Source of the DNA: JBGAWK01 sp044227665
GTDB lineage: Bacteria > Bacteroidota > Bacteroidia > Chitinophagales > JADIYW01
Direction: 5' to 3'
DNA length: 47,116 nt
NCBI GenBank assembly: GCA_044227665.1
Contig: JBGAWK010000013.1
Coordinates: 1-47,116, forward strand
Positions 34,632-42,950 of this stretch are shown here, in pieces. The position numbers and the translations under genes were made by a program. Below the pieces are notes generated by a model. It saw nothing but the letters and a program-made list of their open reading frames with translations, searched no databases and was not told where the DNA came from. How positions within the stretch are numbered: the first letter of the stretch is position 1; the number at the start of each line of letters is the position of its first letter.

Positions 34632-36050
34632 ATGACCACTTCAACAATTTCGGGCATGGCAACATCGCTTACGGAAGATATAACTGCCGTAATACAAAAT
34701 CAAAGAAATTTTTTTGCTACAGGAAAGACACTTTCAATAGATTTTAGAATACAACAGCTGAAAAAACTTCGCGAAGTAATAATAAAACATGAGGAAGATA
34801 TTAAGGCAGCCCTCTACAAAGATTTGAGAAAATCTGCTACTGAAGCTTATGTTACAGAGATAGGAATAGTGTTGATGGAAATTGACGATACGCTAAAGCA
34901 TCTGCGAACTTGGGCAAAGCCTACGAGGATGCCTACACCCTTGTTTCATCAATTGGCATCTAGCTATGTATATCATGATTCACTGGGTACGGTACTGATT
35001 ATATCTCCTTGGAATTATCCCTTTCAGCTACTCATAGCCCCACTCATAGGTGCCATTAGCGGTGGGAATACTATGGTGCTTAAACCATCGGAATTGGCAT
35101 CTAATACTGCTGAGCTTATACATAAGATGATATCCGAAAATTTTGCTCCCGAATATATGAAAGTCATCTTAGGAGGTGTAGCAGAGAGTAAGGCACTATT
35201 GGAAGAGAAATTTGATCATATCTTTTTTACGGGTGGTACCGAGATAGGACGGCAGGTATATATGGCTGCCGCCAAAAATCTTACCCCTGTTGTATTGGAA
35301 TTGGGAGGTAAAAGTCCCTGTATTGTAGATAAAGATATACATCTAGAACATACATCGCGCAGAATTCTTTGGGGGAAATATACCAATGCTGGGCAAACAT
35401 GTGTAGCCCCAGATTACCTATTCGTACATAAAAGCGTGAAAGATAAGCTTATAAATATGATGAAAAAACATCTCAAAGAGATGTACGGTGATGATATACA
35501 GAAAAGCCCCGATTATGGCAGGATTATCTCTCCTAGACATTATGATAGGATAGTGTCCCTAATGCAAGATGGCAACATTATACATGGAGGAAAGTGTGAT
35601 AAAAATGATCAATATATAGAGCCTACCTTCATAGAAAATGTTAATAGAGATATGAGAGTAATGCAAGAAGAGATTTTTGGTCCGTTGTTGCCTATCATGG
35701 AGTATGACAATATAGATGATGTCGTAAAATATATCAATGCAGGCAGCAAGCCATTAGCACTTTATGTATATTCTTCCAATACTGCCGTTCAAGATGAAGT
35801 CATGCTAAAATGCTCCTTTGGAGGTGGCTGTATCAATGAATCTGTGATGCATGTAGGTCAATTGCGACTGCCATTTGGTGGAGTAGGAGATAGTGGCATA
35901 GGTGCCTATCACGGAAAGGCCTCTTTTGATGTATTTACACACAAAAAAAGTATCTTGAAAAAATCTACCCTTTCGGATTTGCCCATCAAGTATCCTCCAT
36001 ATAAAAACAATCTTCCCATATTGAAAAAACTGATGGACTGGTTGGGATAG
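34632..36050 (+). CDS. Class 3-type aldehyde dehydrogenase (ALDH family)
   Basis: From ATG 34632 the product is 472 residues (a TTG at 34608 opens the frame earlier). It has the NAD-binding and catalytic motifs of aldehyde dehydrogenases: ISPWNYPFQL, FFTGGTEIGR, VLELGGKSPCIV with the general-base Glu, NAGQTCVAPDY with the nucleophilic Cys, and EEIFGPLLPI. The ALDH3-like form is shown by the short length, the absence of the extra N-terminal part of other classes and the KPTRMPTPLFHQLASSYVY start. It oxidises medium or long-chain or aromatic aldehydes with NAD(P)+. The C-terminal end lacks the hydrophobic tail of membrane-bound fatty aldehyde dehydrogenases, so a soluble enzyme is expected. Confidence 0.93.
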   Translation: MTTSTISGMATSLTEDITAVIQNQRNFFATGKTLSIDFRIQQLKKLREVIIKHEEDIKAALYKDLRKSATEAYVTEIGIVLMEIDDTLKHLRTWAKPTRMPTPLFHQLASSYVYHDSLGTVLIISPWNYPFQLLIAPLIGAISGGNTMVLKPSELASNTAELIHKMISENFAPEYMKVILGGVAESKALLEEKFDHIFFTGGTEIGRQVYMAAAKNLTPVVLELGGKSPCIVDKDIHLEHTSRRILWGKYTNAGQTCVAPDYLFVHKSVKDKLINMMKKHLKEMYGDDIQKSPDYGRIISPRHYDRIVSLMQDGNIIHGGKCDKNDQYIEPTFIENVNRDMRVMQEEIFGPLLPIMEYDNIDDVVKYINAGSKPLALYVYSSNTAVQDEVMLKCSFGGGCINESVMHVGQLRLPFGGVGDSGIGAYHGKASFDVFTHKKSILKKSTLSDLPIKYPPYKNNLPILKKLMDWLG

Positions 36051-36375
36051 AGACAGTAGATCTGTTATGGAAAATACCCATGCTAAGTATAGAACTTGCA
36101 AAATAAAAATTGTACAAAGCATTACTTTTATACCGTCAAGCTAGATTTTAGGACTTCTCGAAAAAATATCCTTAGCATATAGTAGCCATGTCTTATCATC
36201 AAACTGCATTTATTGGAATACGAACTATCCTAGCAAATTACGGATTTTTTGAAACCCATTACTTCAGTTGAGGTGAACAGGGTATGATGATTTTTACCCG
36301 ATAGTAATTATTCATCTGATACAATTATAACCCTATCATAATCTATTTACTTGATAGTATTTGTATTTTTGAAAA
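36051..36375. other. Non-coding stretch with no recognised feature besides the ABM promoter box
   Basis: The stretch of 325 bases is AT-rich. It contains one unremarkable open frame of 27 codons at 36188-36271 (MSYHQTAFIGIR...) without family likeness, and a -7 box at its right end (36364-36371). No hairpin followed by a T-run was seen. Confidence 0.3.
36364..36371 (+). promoter_or_regulatory. -7 box TATTTTTG, 4 bases before the ABM start codon
   Basis: Exact TAnnTTTG; the gap to ATG 36376 is four A residues. Transcription of the ABM-aroB-aroA run would start at or next to the ATG. Confidence 0.5.
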
Positions 36376-36669
36376 ATGATAAAGCGATTGGTGAAGATGC
36401 ATTTTGATGGCGATAAAGTCGAAACCTTTGCTGCTTACTTCAAGAGCATACAGCATAGAATTCGCAATCAGGATGGATGTATGCATCTAGAGATGTGGCA
36501 GGGTCTTGATCACTCGAATATAGTATTCACATTCAGTATATGGCGAGATGAGGATGCCTTGGAAAAATATCGCCAGTCCGAAGATTTCAAAGAATTTTGG
36601 GGCAAAGCCAAAGAAAATTTTATAGGCAAGCCACACGCGTGGACAGTCAAAGTATTAACAGAAGCCTGA
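36376..36669 (+). CDS. Antibiotic biosynthesis monooxygenase (ABM) domain protein
   Basis: This 97-residue protein has the ferredoxin-like ABM fold: IKRLVKMHFDGDKVETFAAYF, HRIRNQDGCMHLEMWQGLDH and FTFSIWRDEDALEKYRQSEDFKEFW. Known members are small monooxygenases or heme/quinone-handling proteins, but many have no assigned activity. The first gene of a run with aroB and aroA: its TGA is one base from the aroB ATG (TGATATG). The link with the shikimate pathway may be transcription only. The start is ATG 36376, which gives the family-typical N-terminus. Confidence 0.85.
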   Translation: MIKRLVKMHFDGDKVETFAAYFKSIQHRIRNQDGCMHLEMWQGLDHSNIVFTFSIWRDEDALEKYRQSEDFKEFWGKAKENFIGKPHAWTVKVLTEA

Positions 36670-36670
36670 T

Positions 36671-37735
36671 ATGAGTACATCTTTACAGCTCAAAGACTAT
36701 ACTATAAGTATAGATAATACTTGGGATAGCCTCAATGAATTTTTGTTGGCAAAATCATACAGCAAGTATTTTGTACTCGTTGACGAGCACACCCAAGAGC
36801 ATTGCCTACCATTGCTTCATGAAGCCGTATCCTCTCTCACATTTATCCCTATCGTCATTGCTTCCAGAGAAGAACATAAAAACCTCGCTACCTGCCAGTA
36901 TATCTGGCAGCAACTCTTAGCACATCATGCCGACCGCAATGCCCTTATGATTAATCTCGGTGGCGGTGTCATCGGTGATATGGGAGGCTTTGCAGCATCT
37001 TGTTATAAACGAGGCATAGACTTCGCCATGATACCCACTACACTATTATCACAAGTGGACTCGTCCATAGGAGGAAAATTAGGGGTGGACTTAGCCTTCG
37101 GCAAAAATCTAATAGGCATCTTTGCTAATCCAAAATGGGTGTATATCAATACCCATTTCTTACACACATTGCCTCCTCGCCAGCTTCATAACGGCTGGGC
37201 AGAGATTTATAAACATGCTTTGATATACGACAAGGTTCTTTGGGATAATATTACTTCTACAGATAATGATACTATTGATGCAGTAGCAAAGATATTACCG
37301 CAGGCACTTATGGTAAAAAAGACTGTAGTAGAGATAGACCCTTATGAGAAGGCCTTGCGCAAGATTCTTAATTTCGGACATACTATAGGTCATGCCATAG
37401 AATCGCACTCCCTAGACGTGGATAGATTGCCACTTTTGCACGGTGAAGCGATATTTTTGGGTATGATAATGGAAGCCTATATCAGTACCTTAAAAGTAGG
37501 CTTAGATATAGAGATAGTACATCAAATTATTACTATATATAAAAAATTATATATACCCTATATGACAAATATTGACATAGAGGCTTGGATGCCATACATG
37601 TATATGGATAAAAAAAATGTAGGTCAGGACATACGCTGTACCTTAATCAAAAATATAGGAGAAGCTATATGGGATATATCCATAACAAAAGAAGATGTGC
37701 TAGCCGCCGTAACTTTTTATGAGCAAAATATGTAA
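36671..37735 (+). CDS. aroB: 3-dehydroquinate synthase
   Basis: The 354-residue enzyme converts DAHP to 3-dehydroquinate with NAD+ and Zn2+, the second shikimate step. Motifs: NLGGGVIGDMGGFAASCYKRGI (nucleotide binding), PTTLLSQVDSSIGGKLGVDL with the lysine, GWAEIYKHALI with the zinc-binding Glu, LNFGHTIGHAIE and LLHGEAIFLGM with zinc His. Length is normal for short bacterial AroB. It lies between the ABM and aroA genes; aroA begins 4 bases after its stop. Confidence 0.95.
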   Translation: MSTSLQLKDYTISIDNTWDSLNEFLLAKSYSKYFVLVDEHTQEHCLPLLHEAVSSLTFIPIVIASREEHKNLATCQYIWQQLLAHHADRNALMINLGGGVIGDMGGFAASCYKRGIDFAMIPTTLLSQVDSSIGGKLGVDLAFGKNLIGIFANPKWVYINTHFLHTLPPRQLHNGWAEIYKHALIYDKVLWDNITSTDNDTIDAVAKILPQALMVKKTVVEIDPYEKALRKILNFGHTIGHAIESHSLDVDRLPLLHGEAIFLGMIMEAYISTLKVGLDIEIVHQIITIYKKLYIPYMTNIDIEAWMPYMYMDKKNVGQDIRCTLIKNIGEAIWDISITKEDVLAAVTFYEQNM

Positions 37736-37739
37736 TTCT

Positions 37740-38987
37740 ATGCCTTCCCAAGTCAATATACAGCATCCTTCTAAGAAAATATATGGAGATATACGGCTGA
37801 ATGGCTCTAAAAGTATCGCCAATAGAGTTCTGCTGATACAAGCTTTATGTAGTCAAAATTTCCGTATAGAAAACTTGCCTAATGCCTCTGATACAATTTT
37901 TTTACAAGAATGTCTGAAAAACAGAAAAGCAGATATCTATGCTGGCGCTGGAGGCACTACATACCGATTTCTTACGGCATTCTATGCCGTACAAGAAGGC
38001 AGAACTGTGCTGCTGAGTGGTACAGAACGTATGCATCAGCGTCCTATAAAGGTGCTGGTAGAAGCCCTGTTACAGCTAGGTGCAGATATTACCTATGCAA
38101 AAAATGAAGACTTCCCTCCATTACTCATCAAAGGCAAGAACCTTCGTGGTGGAATATTGTCCATTCCTGCGCATGTAAGCAGTCAATATATTACGGCACT
38201 TTTACTAATTGCACCTACCTTTAGCGAGGGACTTACCCTCCATCTTATGGGTAACATAGTGTCTCTGCCCTATATAGAAATGACGCTGTCTTTAATGCAA
38301 TATTTTGGTATTTCAGCACGTATAGACGGAAATACTATAAGCGTAGAATGTGGCCAATATTTGAGCAAAGACTTCTTTGTAGAAGCAGACTGGAGTGCTG
38401 CCTCCTACTACTATAGTATGGCAGCCTTAGCTGAAGATTCAGACATAATATTACGTGGATTAGAGCAACATAGCACACAAGGCGATGCCGTTATAGCTTC
38501 AATATTTAATGATTTTGGCATAGTTACGGAATATGACAAACATCATATACGCATCACTAAGGCTAAAGAGTATGTTCCAATAAAAAATTATAACTTCGAC
38601 TTCTTGCGGTGTCCAGATCTCGCACAGACAGTAATAGCAACCTGTGCTGCCCTCAATATCGAAGCACACTTCTATGGACTTCAAACCTTGTTGATAAAAG
38701 AAACCGATAGGGTTCATGCCCTAGATACTGAATTAAGTAAGATAGGCTACAGATTACGACTTTTATCAGAAGATACTTGGCATTTGTATAGTGACAAAAA
38801 TGCTCCATACCTCACTAATCCTACTTTTGACACCTACGAGGATCACAGAATGGCCATGTGCTTAGCTCCATTGTGTATTAAAATAAATTCATTGAATATC
38901 AATGAGCCCTTAGTAGTAGAGAAATCCTATCCCGATTATTGGAAAGACTTATCTGCATGTGGATTTGTAATAGAAGGTATCAACTAA
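37740..38987 (+). CDS. aroA: 3-phosphoshikimate 1-carboxyvinyltransferase (EPSP synthase)
   Basis: From ATG 37740 the product is 415 residues; a further ATG at 37719 adds seven and overlaps aroB. EPSP synthase motifs are clear: LNGSKSIANRVLLIQAL, LPNASDTIFLQECL, GAGGTTYRF, LSGTERMHQRPIKVLVEAL, PAHVSSQYITALLL, ADWSAASYYYSMAAL, KETDRVHALDTEL and EDHRMAMCLAPL. It joins phosphoshikimate and phosphoenolpyruvate. The family-typical glycine in LNGSK is present. The gene is at the end of the ABM-aroB-aroA operon. Confidence 0.95.
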   Translation: MPSQVNIQHPSKKIYGDIRLNGSKSIANRVLLIQALCSQNFRIENLPNASDTIFLQECLKNRKADIYAGAGGTTYRFLTAFYAVQEGRTVLLSGTERMHQRPIKVLVEALLQLGADITYAKNEDFPPLLIKGKNLRGGILSIPAHVSSQYITALLLIAPTFSEGLTLHLMGNIVSLPYIEMTLSLMQYFGISARIDGNTISVECGQYLSKDFFVEADWSAASYYYSMAALAEDSDIILRGLEQHSTQGDAVIASIFNDFGIVTEYDKHHIRITKAKEYVPIKNYNFDFLRCPDLAQTVIATCAALNIEAHFYGLQTLLIKETDRVHALDTELSKIGYRLRLLSEDTWHLYSDKNAPYLTNPTFDTYEDHRMAMCLAPLCIKINSLNINEPLVVEKSYPDYWKDLSACGFVIEGIN

Positions 38988-39046
38988 CCAAAAAGATATT
39001 TTCATTTTATTATCCACCTATGTTTGTGAAGGTAGCAATTTGTACT

Positions 39047-39095
39047 ACACATACTAACTTCGCAACTACAATAACCCCACTCACTTAGTATGTGT
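39047..39095. repeat. Perfect 11-bp inverted repeat with a 27-base spacer
   Basis: The arm ACACATACTAA at 39047-39057 is the exact reverse complement of TTAGTATGTGT at 39085-39095; one more G-U pair is possible. No T-run follows, so termination is unlikely. An operator or a transcript structure is possible. Confidence 0.5.
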
Positions 39096-39187
39096 GAAAA
39101 GAATAAGACAGTGGTATTTTAGAATCGGGGCATAGGGTGGTAAAGTATGAAGGAACTATATATCCTAAGGGATGTCTCTCGCTATAG

Positions 39188-39340
39188 CGTAAGTTAAAAT
39201 CAATTCTCATCTACAATAAAACTTATTATTTAAAGTTCAAATGCTCCGATGGCTACCTATATGTGTTGTCTATACAATTGGATGGCATGAAAAAGATGGA
39301 AATTATTGAATTTCTTAGCGAGATAAAGGTGAGATTTTGA
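39188..39340 (+). pseudogene. Decayed fragment resembling the C-terminus of methionyl-tRNA formyltransferase (Fmt)
   Basis: Fifty codons follow an in-frame TAG at 39185-39187 and have no start codon. The residues include YLKFKCSDGYLYVLSIQLDG and MKKMEIIEFLSEIKVRF, which align well with the end of Fmt proteins, where a 'lKI.C.DGyl.il.lQLEGKKRM...dFL.G' pattern closes the C-terminal beta domain. The same reading frame continues upstream of the TAG with a YEGTIYPKG-like sequence. I read this as the remains of an fmt-like gene. A true, intact fmt could lie elsewhere. The match rests on memory of the family pattern. Confidence 0.4.
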
Positions 39341-39528
39341 TATAAATAAGTTGAGTTAGATATATGGTTGGAGCAACATTTGCGGATTGCTTGTATCGGA
39401 AATAGAAATAGTATCGTTAAATATTAGGGCAATATATTTTATGTATCCGTATAAGGACTTGGACTCCCCATGATAAAGGGGCAGGAATGTTACTAACGGT
39501 TGTAGCTTAATTTGCCAATGAAAAGGCT

Positions 39529-39536
39529 TAGCTTTG
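39529..39536 (+). promoter_or_regulatory. -7 box TAGCTTTG, 8 bases before a MATE start codon
   Basis: Exact TAnnTTTG inside the longer reading of the MATE gene. It favours ATG 39545 as the start, since a start at 39518 would be upstream of the box. A TTG at 39500-39502 is 26 bases upstream of the box. Confidence 0.45.
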
Positions 39537-39544
39537 CACCTTTC

Positions 39545-40906
39545 ATGAAGTTAGAGGGGACATATAAGGAAATCCGTAACATTGCGATGCCTATCATCAT
39601 TGGGGGATTTGCACAGAGCATCAATCAGCTTATAGATACAGCATTTGTGAGTAGGCTAGGGGAGGCTCAACTGGGTGGAGCAACACTTTCTGGGATGATG
39701 TACTATATGTTTTGCATGATGTTTTGGGGCTTTACGCGTGGGGGGCAGATATTGCTGGCAAGAGCGTCGGGACAGAATAATCATATACTCATAGGTAAGA
39801 TATTGGGACAGATGCTGCTTTTTTCTGTTTTTTTACTGCTGACTAATGGTATTATATTGTACTATGGTCAGCGTTTGCTTATAGATACATTTATTGTCAA
39901 TGTCAAAATAAAGCCTTATGCCGATGAGTTTCTAAAATTCAGGATGCTAGGACTGCCTATGGTGATGTTTGCATCGGTGTTTCAGTCTTTCTTTACAGGC
40001 TTGGGCGATACACGCATTATCACATGGAGTACTGTAATTATGGCTATAGTTAATGTGGTATTGGACTGGAGTATGATTTTCGGTCATTTAGGTTTTGCGC
40101 CTATGGGAGTCAAGGGAGCAGCCTTGGCTACATCTATAGCAGAAGGTGTATGGTTTGCAATATTTTTGGGCTACTTTATTGCCAAAAAGTATGGGAGGGT
40201 ATATGCCTTTAGTTTTGCCCATATTCGGTATCGTCCCAAGCTACTGCGGAGGCTGGTGCTACTATCTCTGCCATTGGTAGGGCAAAATCTGATGGGGCTG
40301 GGGTCGTGGTTTTTTTTCTTTCAGGCAATAGAAAAATATGGAGAAAGGGCATTGGCAATATCAGGTATTATGAAAGGCATATATGTATTTATTCTCGTTC
40401 CGGGCTGGGGCTTTGCTACTACTGCCAATACGATGATTAGCAATATCTTCGGTCAGGACAGAAAGGATGAGATTATTCCTGTTTTGCGCAAGCTTATGTT
40501 GGTGAGCGGCACGGTATGTACCCTAATATGTGTGTGCATGGGGCTTTTCCCTAGAGCAATACTTTCCATGTTTTCTTCTGATATAACTTTGATTCATGAG
40601 GCTATTCCTATTTTTTATATCGTACTGATAGCGTTAGTGATATTCGGAGTTTCTTGCGTATATTTCCAAGCTGTGGCAGCAGTAGGGGCTACACATCTCT
40701 CGCTGATATTTGAGATAATCTGTGTGATTGCCTATTCCTTGTACCTATATATTACTATGTATATGCTAAAATCCTCACTCTTGATTGCATGGCTTGGCGA
40801 ATACATCTATTGGATTATCATAGTTTTGTTATCTGTGCTGTATATTCGCAGCGGCAAATGGAAATCATTACCTATAACTGTAGAAGATGAGAAAGAAATG
40901 GTTTGA
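39545..40906 (+). CDS. MATE-family multidrug exporter
   Basis: From ATG 39545 the product has 453 residues and about twelve helices; ATG 39518 would add nine residues. The MATE pattern is clear: IRNIAMPIIIGGFAQSINQLIDTAFVSRLGEAQLGGATLSG, then TRGGQILLARASGQ, a second half starting LLRRLVLLSLPLVGQNLMGLGSWFFF, and VPGWGFATTANTMISN. MATE proteins export cationic drugs or metabolites using Na+ or H+. It is the first gene of a tightly spaced run of six, overlapping the next gene by 20 bases. In such a run it may export or protect against the run's own product. Confidence 0.9.
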   Translation: MKLEGTYKEIRNIAMPIIIGGFAQSINQLIDTAFVSRLGEAQLGGATLSGMMYYMFCMMFWGFTRGGQILLARASGQNNHILIGKILGQMLLFSVFLLLTNGIILYYGQRLLIDTFIVNVKIKPYADEFLKFRMLGLPMVMFASVFQSFFTGLGDTRIITWSTVIMAIVNVVLDWSMIFGHLGFAPMGVKGAALATSIAEGVWFAIFLGYFIAKKYGRVYAFSFAHIRYRPKLLRRLVLLSLPLVGQNLMGLGSWFFFFQAIEKYGERALAISGIMKGIYVFILVPGWGFATTANTMISNIFGQDRKDEIIPVLRKLMLVSGTVCTLICVCMGLFPRAILSMFSSDITLIHEAIPIFYIVLIALVIFGVSCVYFQAVAAVGATHLSLIFEIICVIAYSLYLYITMYMLKSSLLIAWLGEYIYWIIIVLLSVLYIRSGKWKSLPITVEDEKEMV

Positions 40907-41627
40907 ATCGTGGTTTGATACAGAATACTATCACCTTTTGTATAAACATAGAGATGATGAGGAAGCCAAAATATTTATAGCAAATATCTTGCAGCGACAT
41001 CACATAGGCAAGGAAGCCAAAGTACTGGATTTGGCTTGTGGAAAGGGCAGGCACGCCGCCGTACTTGCAGACTATACAGGTAGTGTCATGGGTGTAGATC
41101 TTTCCGCAAATAGCATTCATAGTGCACAGAATCAGTATTCGCATATTCCCAATGTATACTTTGCGGTACATGATATGCGTAGGGTAGTAGCCATCAACTA
41201 TTTTGAGGCGGTGTTCAATCTATTTACATCTTTTGGCTACTTCGACAAGCATAGCGATAATGACAAGGTATGGAGTGCCGTAGCGGCGTCGCTAAAGTCC
41301 AGTGGGGTGTTCGTCCTTGACTATATCAATGTCCACTTTGCCACACCACGACTTATCCCTTTTGATGAAAAAATTATTGAAGGCAAATTATTTACTCAAA
41401 AAAGGTATGTAGAGGGTGACTATATCAAAAAAGATATTACAGTAGAAGACGAAGATATCGTTCATACCTTTCAGGAGCGGGTACAAGTTTTGGAAGCGGA
41501 TTATTTTAGGGAAAGAGCTGCCTCTTACGGACTCTCTATAATAGCAGAATATGGAGATTATAGCCTTACGCCATTTGTAGAGAACATTTCAGGGCGTTAT
41601 ATTTTGGTAGCCCAAAAGCGAGCTTAA
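40887..41627 (+). CDS. Class I SAM-dependent methyltransferase
   Basis: The 246-residue enzyme has motif I AKVLDLACGKGRHAAVLADY, GSVMGVDLSANSIHSA (motif II) and NYFEAVFNLFTSFGYFD (motif IV), followed by a C-terminal beta region (DEDIVHTFQERVQVLEADYF, RYILVAQKRA). The DLACGKGRHA motif fits a group of small-molecule methyltransferases. The target is unknown. Its ATG lies in the last 20 bases of the MATE gene, and its stop overlaps the next gene's ATG as TAATG, both signs of translational coupling. Confidence 0.85.
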   Translation: MRKKWFESWFDTEYYHLLYKHRDDEEAKIFIANILQRHHIGKEAKVLDLACGKGRHAAVLADYTGSVMGVDLSANSIHSAQNQYSHIPNVYFAVHDMRRVVAINYFEAVFNLFTSFGYFDKHSDNDKVWSAVAASLKSSGVFVLDYINVHFATPRLIPFDEKIIEGKLFTQKRYVEGDYIKKDITVEDEDIVHTFQERVQVLEADYFRERAASYGLSIIAEYGDYSLTPFVENISGRYILVAQKRA

Positions 41628-42092
41628 TGCATAATGTAGATGTATCTATATTTTTTGGGATATACCACCATGTTCACACGGAGATAGGAGATAGATGGAT
41701 ACCTTTATTGCGGAATACCTATACTTGGATACCTTACTTTTTTCTTGAGCGATCAACTGAGCGCACATTTGCTAAAGCCTATTTTTCAACGTCCACGACC
41801 ATGCCATAGCTATGATATAGTTACTCTTGTAGATTGTGGATCGGGATATAGCTTTCCTTCCGCACATGCTTCTAATTTTTTTACACTTGCATTTTTACTC
41901 TATTTTTTTCTGCAAGAATCTTGCCTGCGATACTGGGGTTTTATTGTCGCTTTTTCGGTAGCTTTCGCGCAAATATATGTAGGCGTGCATTACCCCTTTG
42001 ATATTTTGGGAGGTATATTGGTAGGTTGTATTATTGCTTTTGTAGCGCAAAGCTATAGCAAGAAGTATTTTTTAAAAAATATGGGGCAATAG
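41627..42092 (+). pseudogene. PAP2-family phosphatase gene broken by an internal deletion and frameshift
   Basis: The first frame (41627-about 41745) encodes the PAP2 N-terminus ending in RNTYTWIPYFF. The second frame, one base away, encodes LSDQLSAHLLKPIFQRPRPCHSY (motif C1), SGYSFPSAHASNFF (C2, PSAH) and AQIYVGVHYPFDILGG (C3, H...D, with Gln for the usual Arg), so active-site residues survive. In homologues about 30 further residues, including a membrane helix pair, sit between the two parts. Thus a deletion of about 100 bases changed the frame near the T6 run at 41735-41742. The gene starts within a TAATG overlap, showing it once was part of the run. It may be inactive or make a truncated protein from an internal TTG. 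Confidence 0.75.
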
Positions 42093-42111
42093 ATTAATTT
42101 TACATACAGGT

Positions 42112-42948
42112 ATGACTAAGATAGATATAAAGAATGACATGCAACTGGGGACGGTACAGGAGACCCTCCTTTTGCCTCTCTTGGCACGGGCTGAAGAATC
42201 TACTTGGAAAGACCCTATTCTCAGGGATAATAAGGCACTAGAACTTGTGGAGCGATTGCATTTCGATAAGCATATTGCCAAAAAACATATTACGGATATA
42301 GGTATTTTGGGGCTTGCAGTACGGGCCTACAAAATGGATGTGATTATTAAAAAATTTATGCTTTCACACCCAAATGGTAAGATACTCAATATTGGAGCAG
42401 GATTAGATACCGCATTTTACAGGTGTGATGATGGAAAGGTGCGATGGTATGATTTGGACTTGCCTGATGCGATGGCTTTACGTAAAAAACTCTTACCTAT
42501 TGATAATGCACGCGTTACAGAAATTGCTAAGTCCATGTTCGACTATACATGGATAGATGATATCGGCGATATATCCGGGGGCTTGCTCATCTTTATTCCA
42601 GGGGTATTGCCCTACTTCAAAGAGGCAGATATCCGCCCATTGTTTAGGACGATAGCCAAGTGCTTGCTGGGGGCTGAAGTATTGTTTGACAGCACTAATG
42701 ATATAGCCAGGTATTTTATAGGAAGAAAAATAAAAAAAGCTGGAATGCCAGATACGAATTTGGGTTGGGGCTTGTGGCATCATTTACAGTTGTATAATAT
42801 GTCTCCATCTATCCAAGTGCTGAAATTCGAGCCCTTTTTTAAAGGTATATCTCGCAAGCGTTCTTTTGGCATACTATTAAACGGATTTATGAATGCCAAC
42901 GATTTATTCAGCACTACAAATCTTGTACATATAAAATTTAAGAGCTAA
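42112..42948 (+). CDS. LCM/O-methyltransferase-family SAM-dependent methyltransferase
   Basis: The 278-residue product belongs to the leucine carboxyl methyltransferase-like group that includes polyketide O-methyltransferases such as TcmP-type enzymes. Visible elements: VQETLLLPLLARAEES, WKDPILRDNKALELVERL near the start, NGKILNIGAGLDTAFYR (motif I), VRWYDLDLPDAMALRKKL, and LLIFIPGVLPYF. The N-terminal lid-like region and the SAM site are complete. The methyl acceptor is unknown. It follows the broken PAP2 gene by 19 bases and precedes the hydrolase gene by 2, so it belongs to the same operon. The start ATG at 42112 is followed by a typical MTKIDIKND beginning. Confidence 0.85.
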   Translation: MTKIDIKNDMQLGTVQETLLLPLLARAEESTWKDPILRDNKALELVERLHFDKHIAKKHITDIGILGLAVRAYKMDVIIKKFMLSHPNGKILNIGAGLDTAFYRCDDGKVRWYDLDLPDAMALRKKLLPIDNARVTEIAKSMFDYTWIDDIGDISGGLLIFIPGVLPYFKEADIRPLFRTIAKCLLGAEVLFDSTNDIARYFIGRKIKKAGMPDTNLGWGLWHHLQLYNMSPSIQVLKFEPFFKGISRKRSFGILLNGFMNANDLFSTTNLVHIKFKS

Positions 42949-42950
42949 TC

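Larger units (their letters stand above)
38988..39517. other. Long intergenic stretch with a decayed fmt-like fragment, a dyad and a -33-free promoter zone
   Basis: About 530 bases without an intact gene separate aroA and the MATE exporter. Features seen: an 11-bp perfect dyad (39047-39095), the tail of a decayed gene resembling Fmt (39188-39340), and a small CCCC/GGGG dyad at 39466-39481. A -7 box at 39529-39536 lies just downstream. Confidence 0.4.

Noticed and set aside
36188..36271. 27-codon open frame before the ABM gene
   Set aside because: Too short and without family likeness; mentioned only in the non-coding entry.
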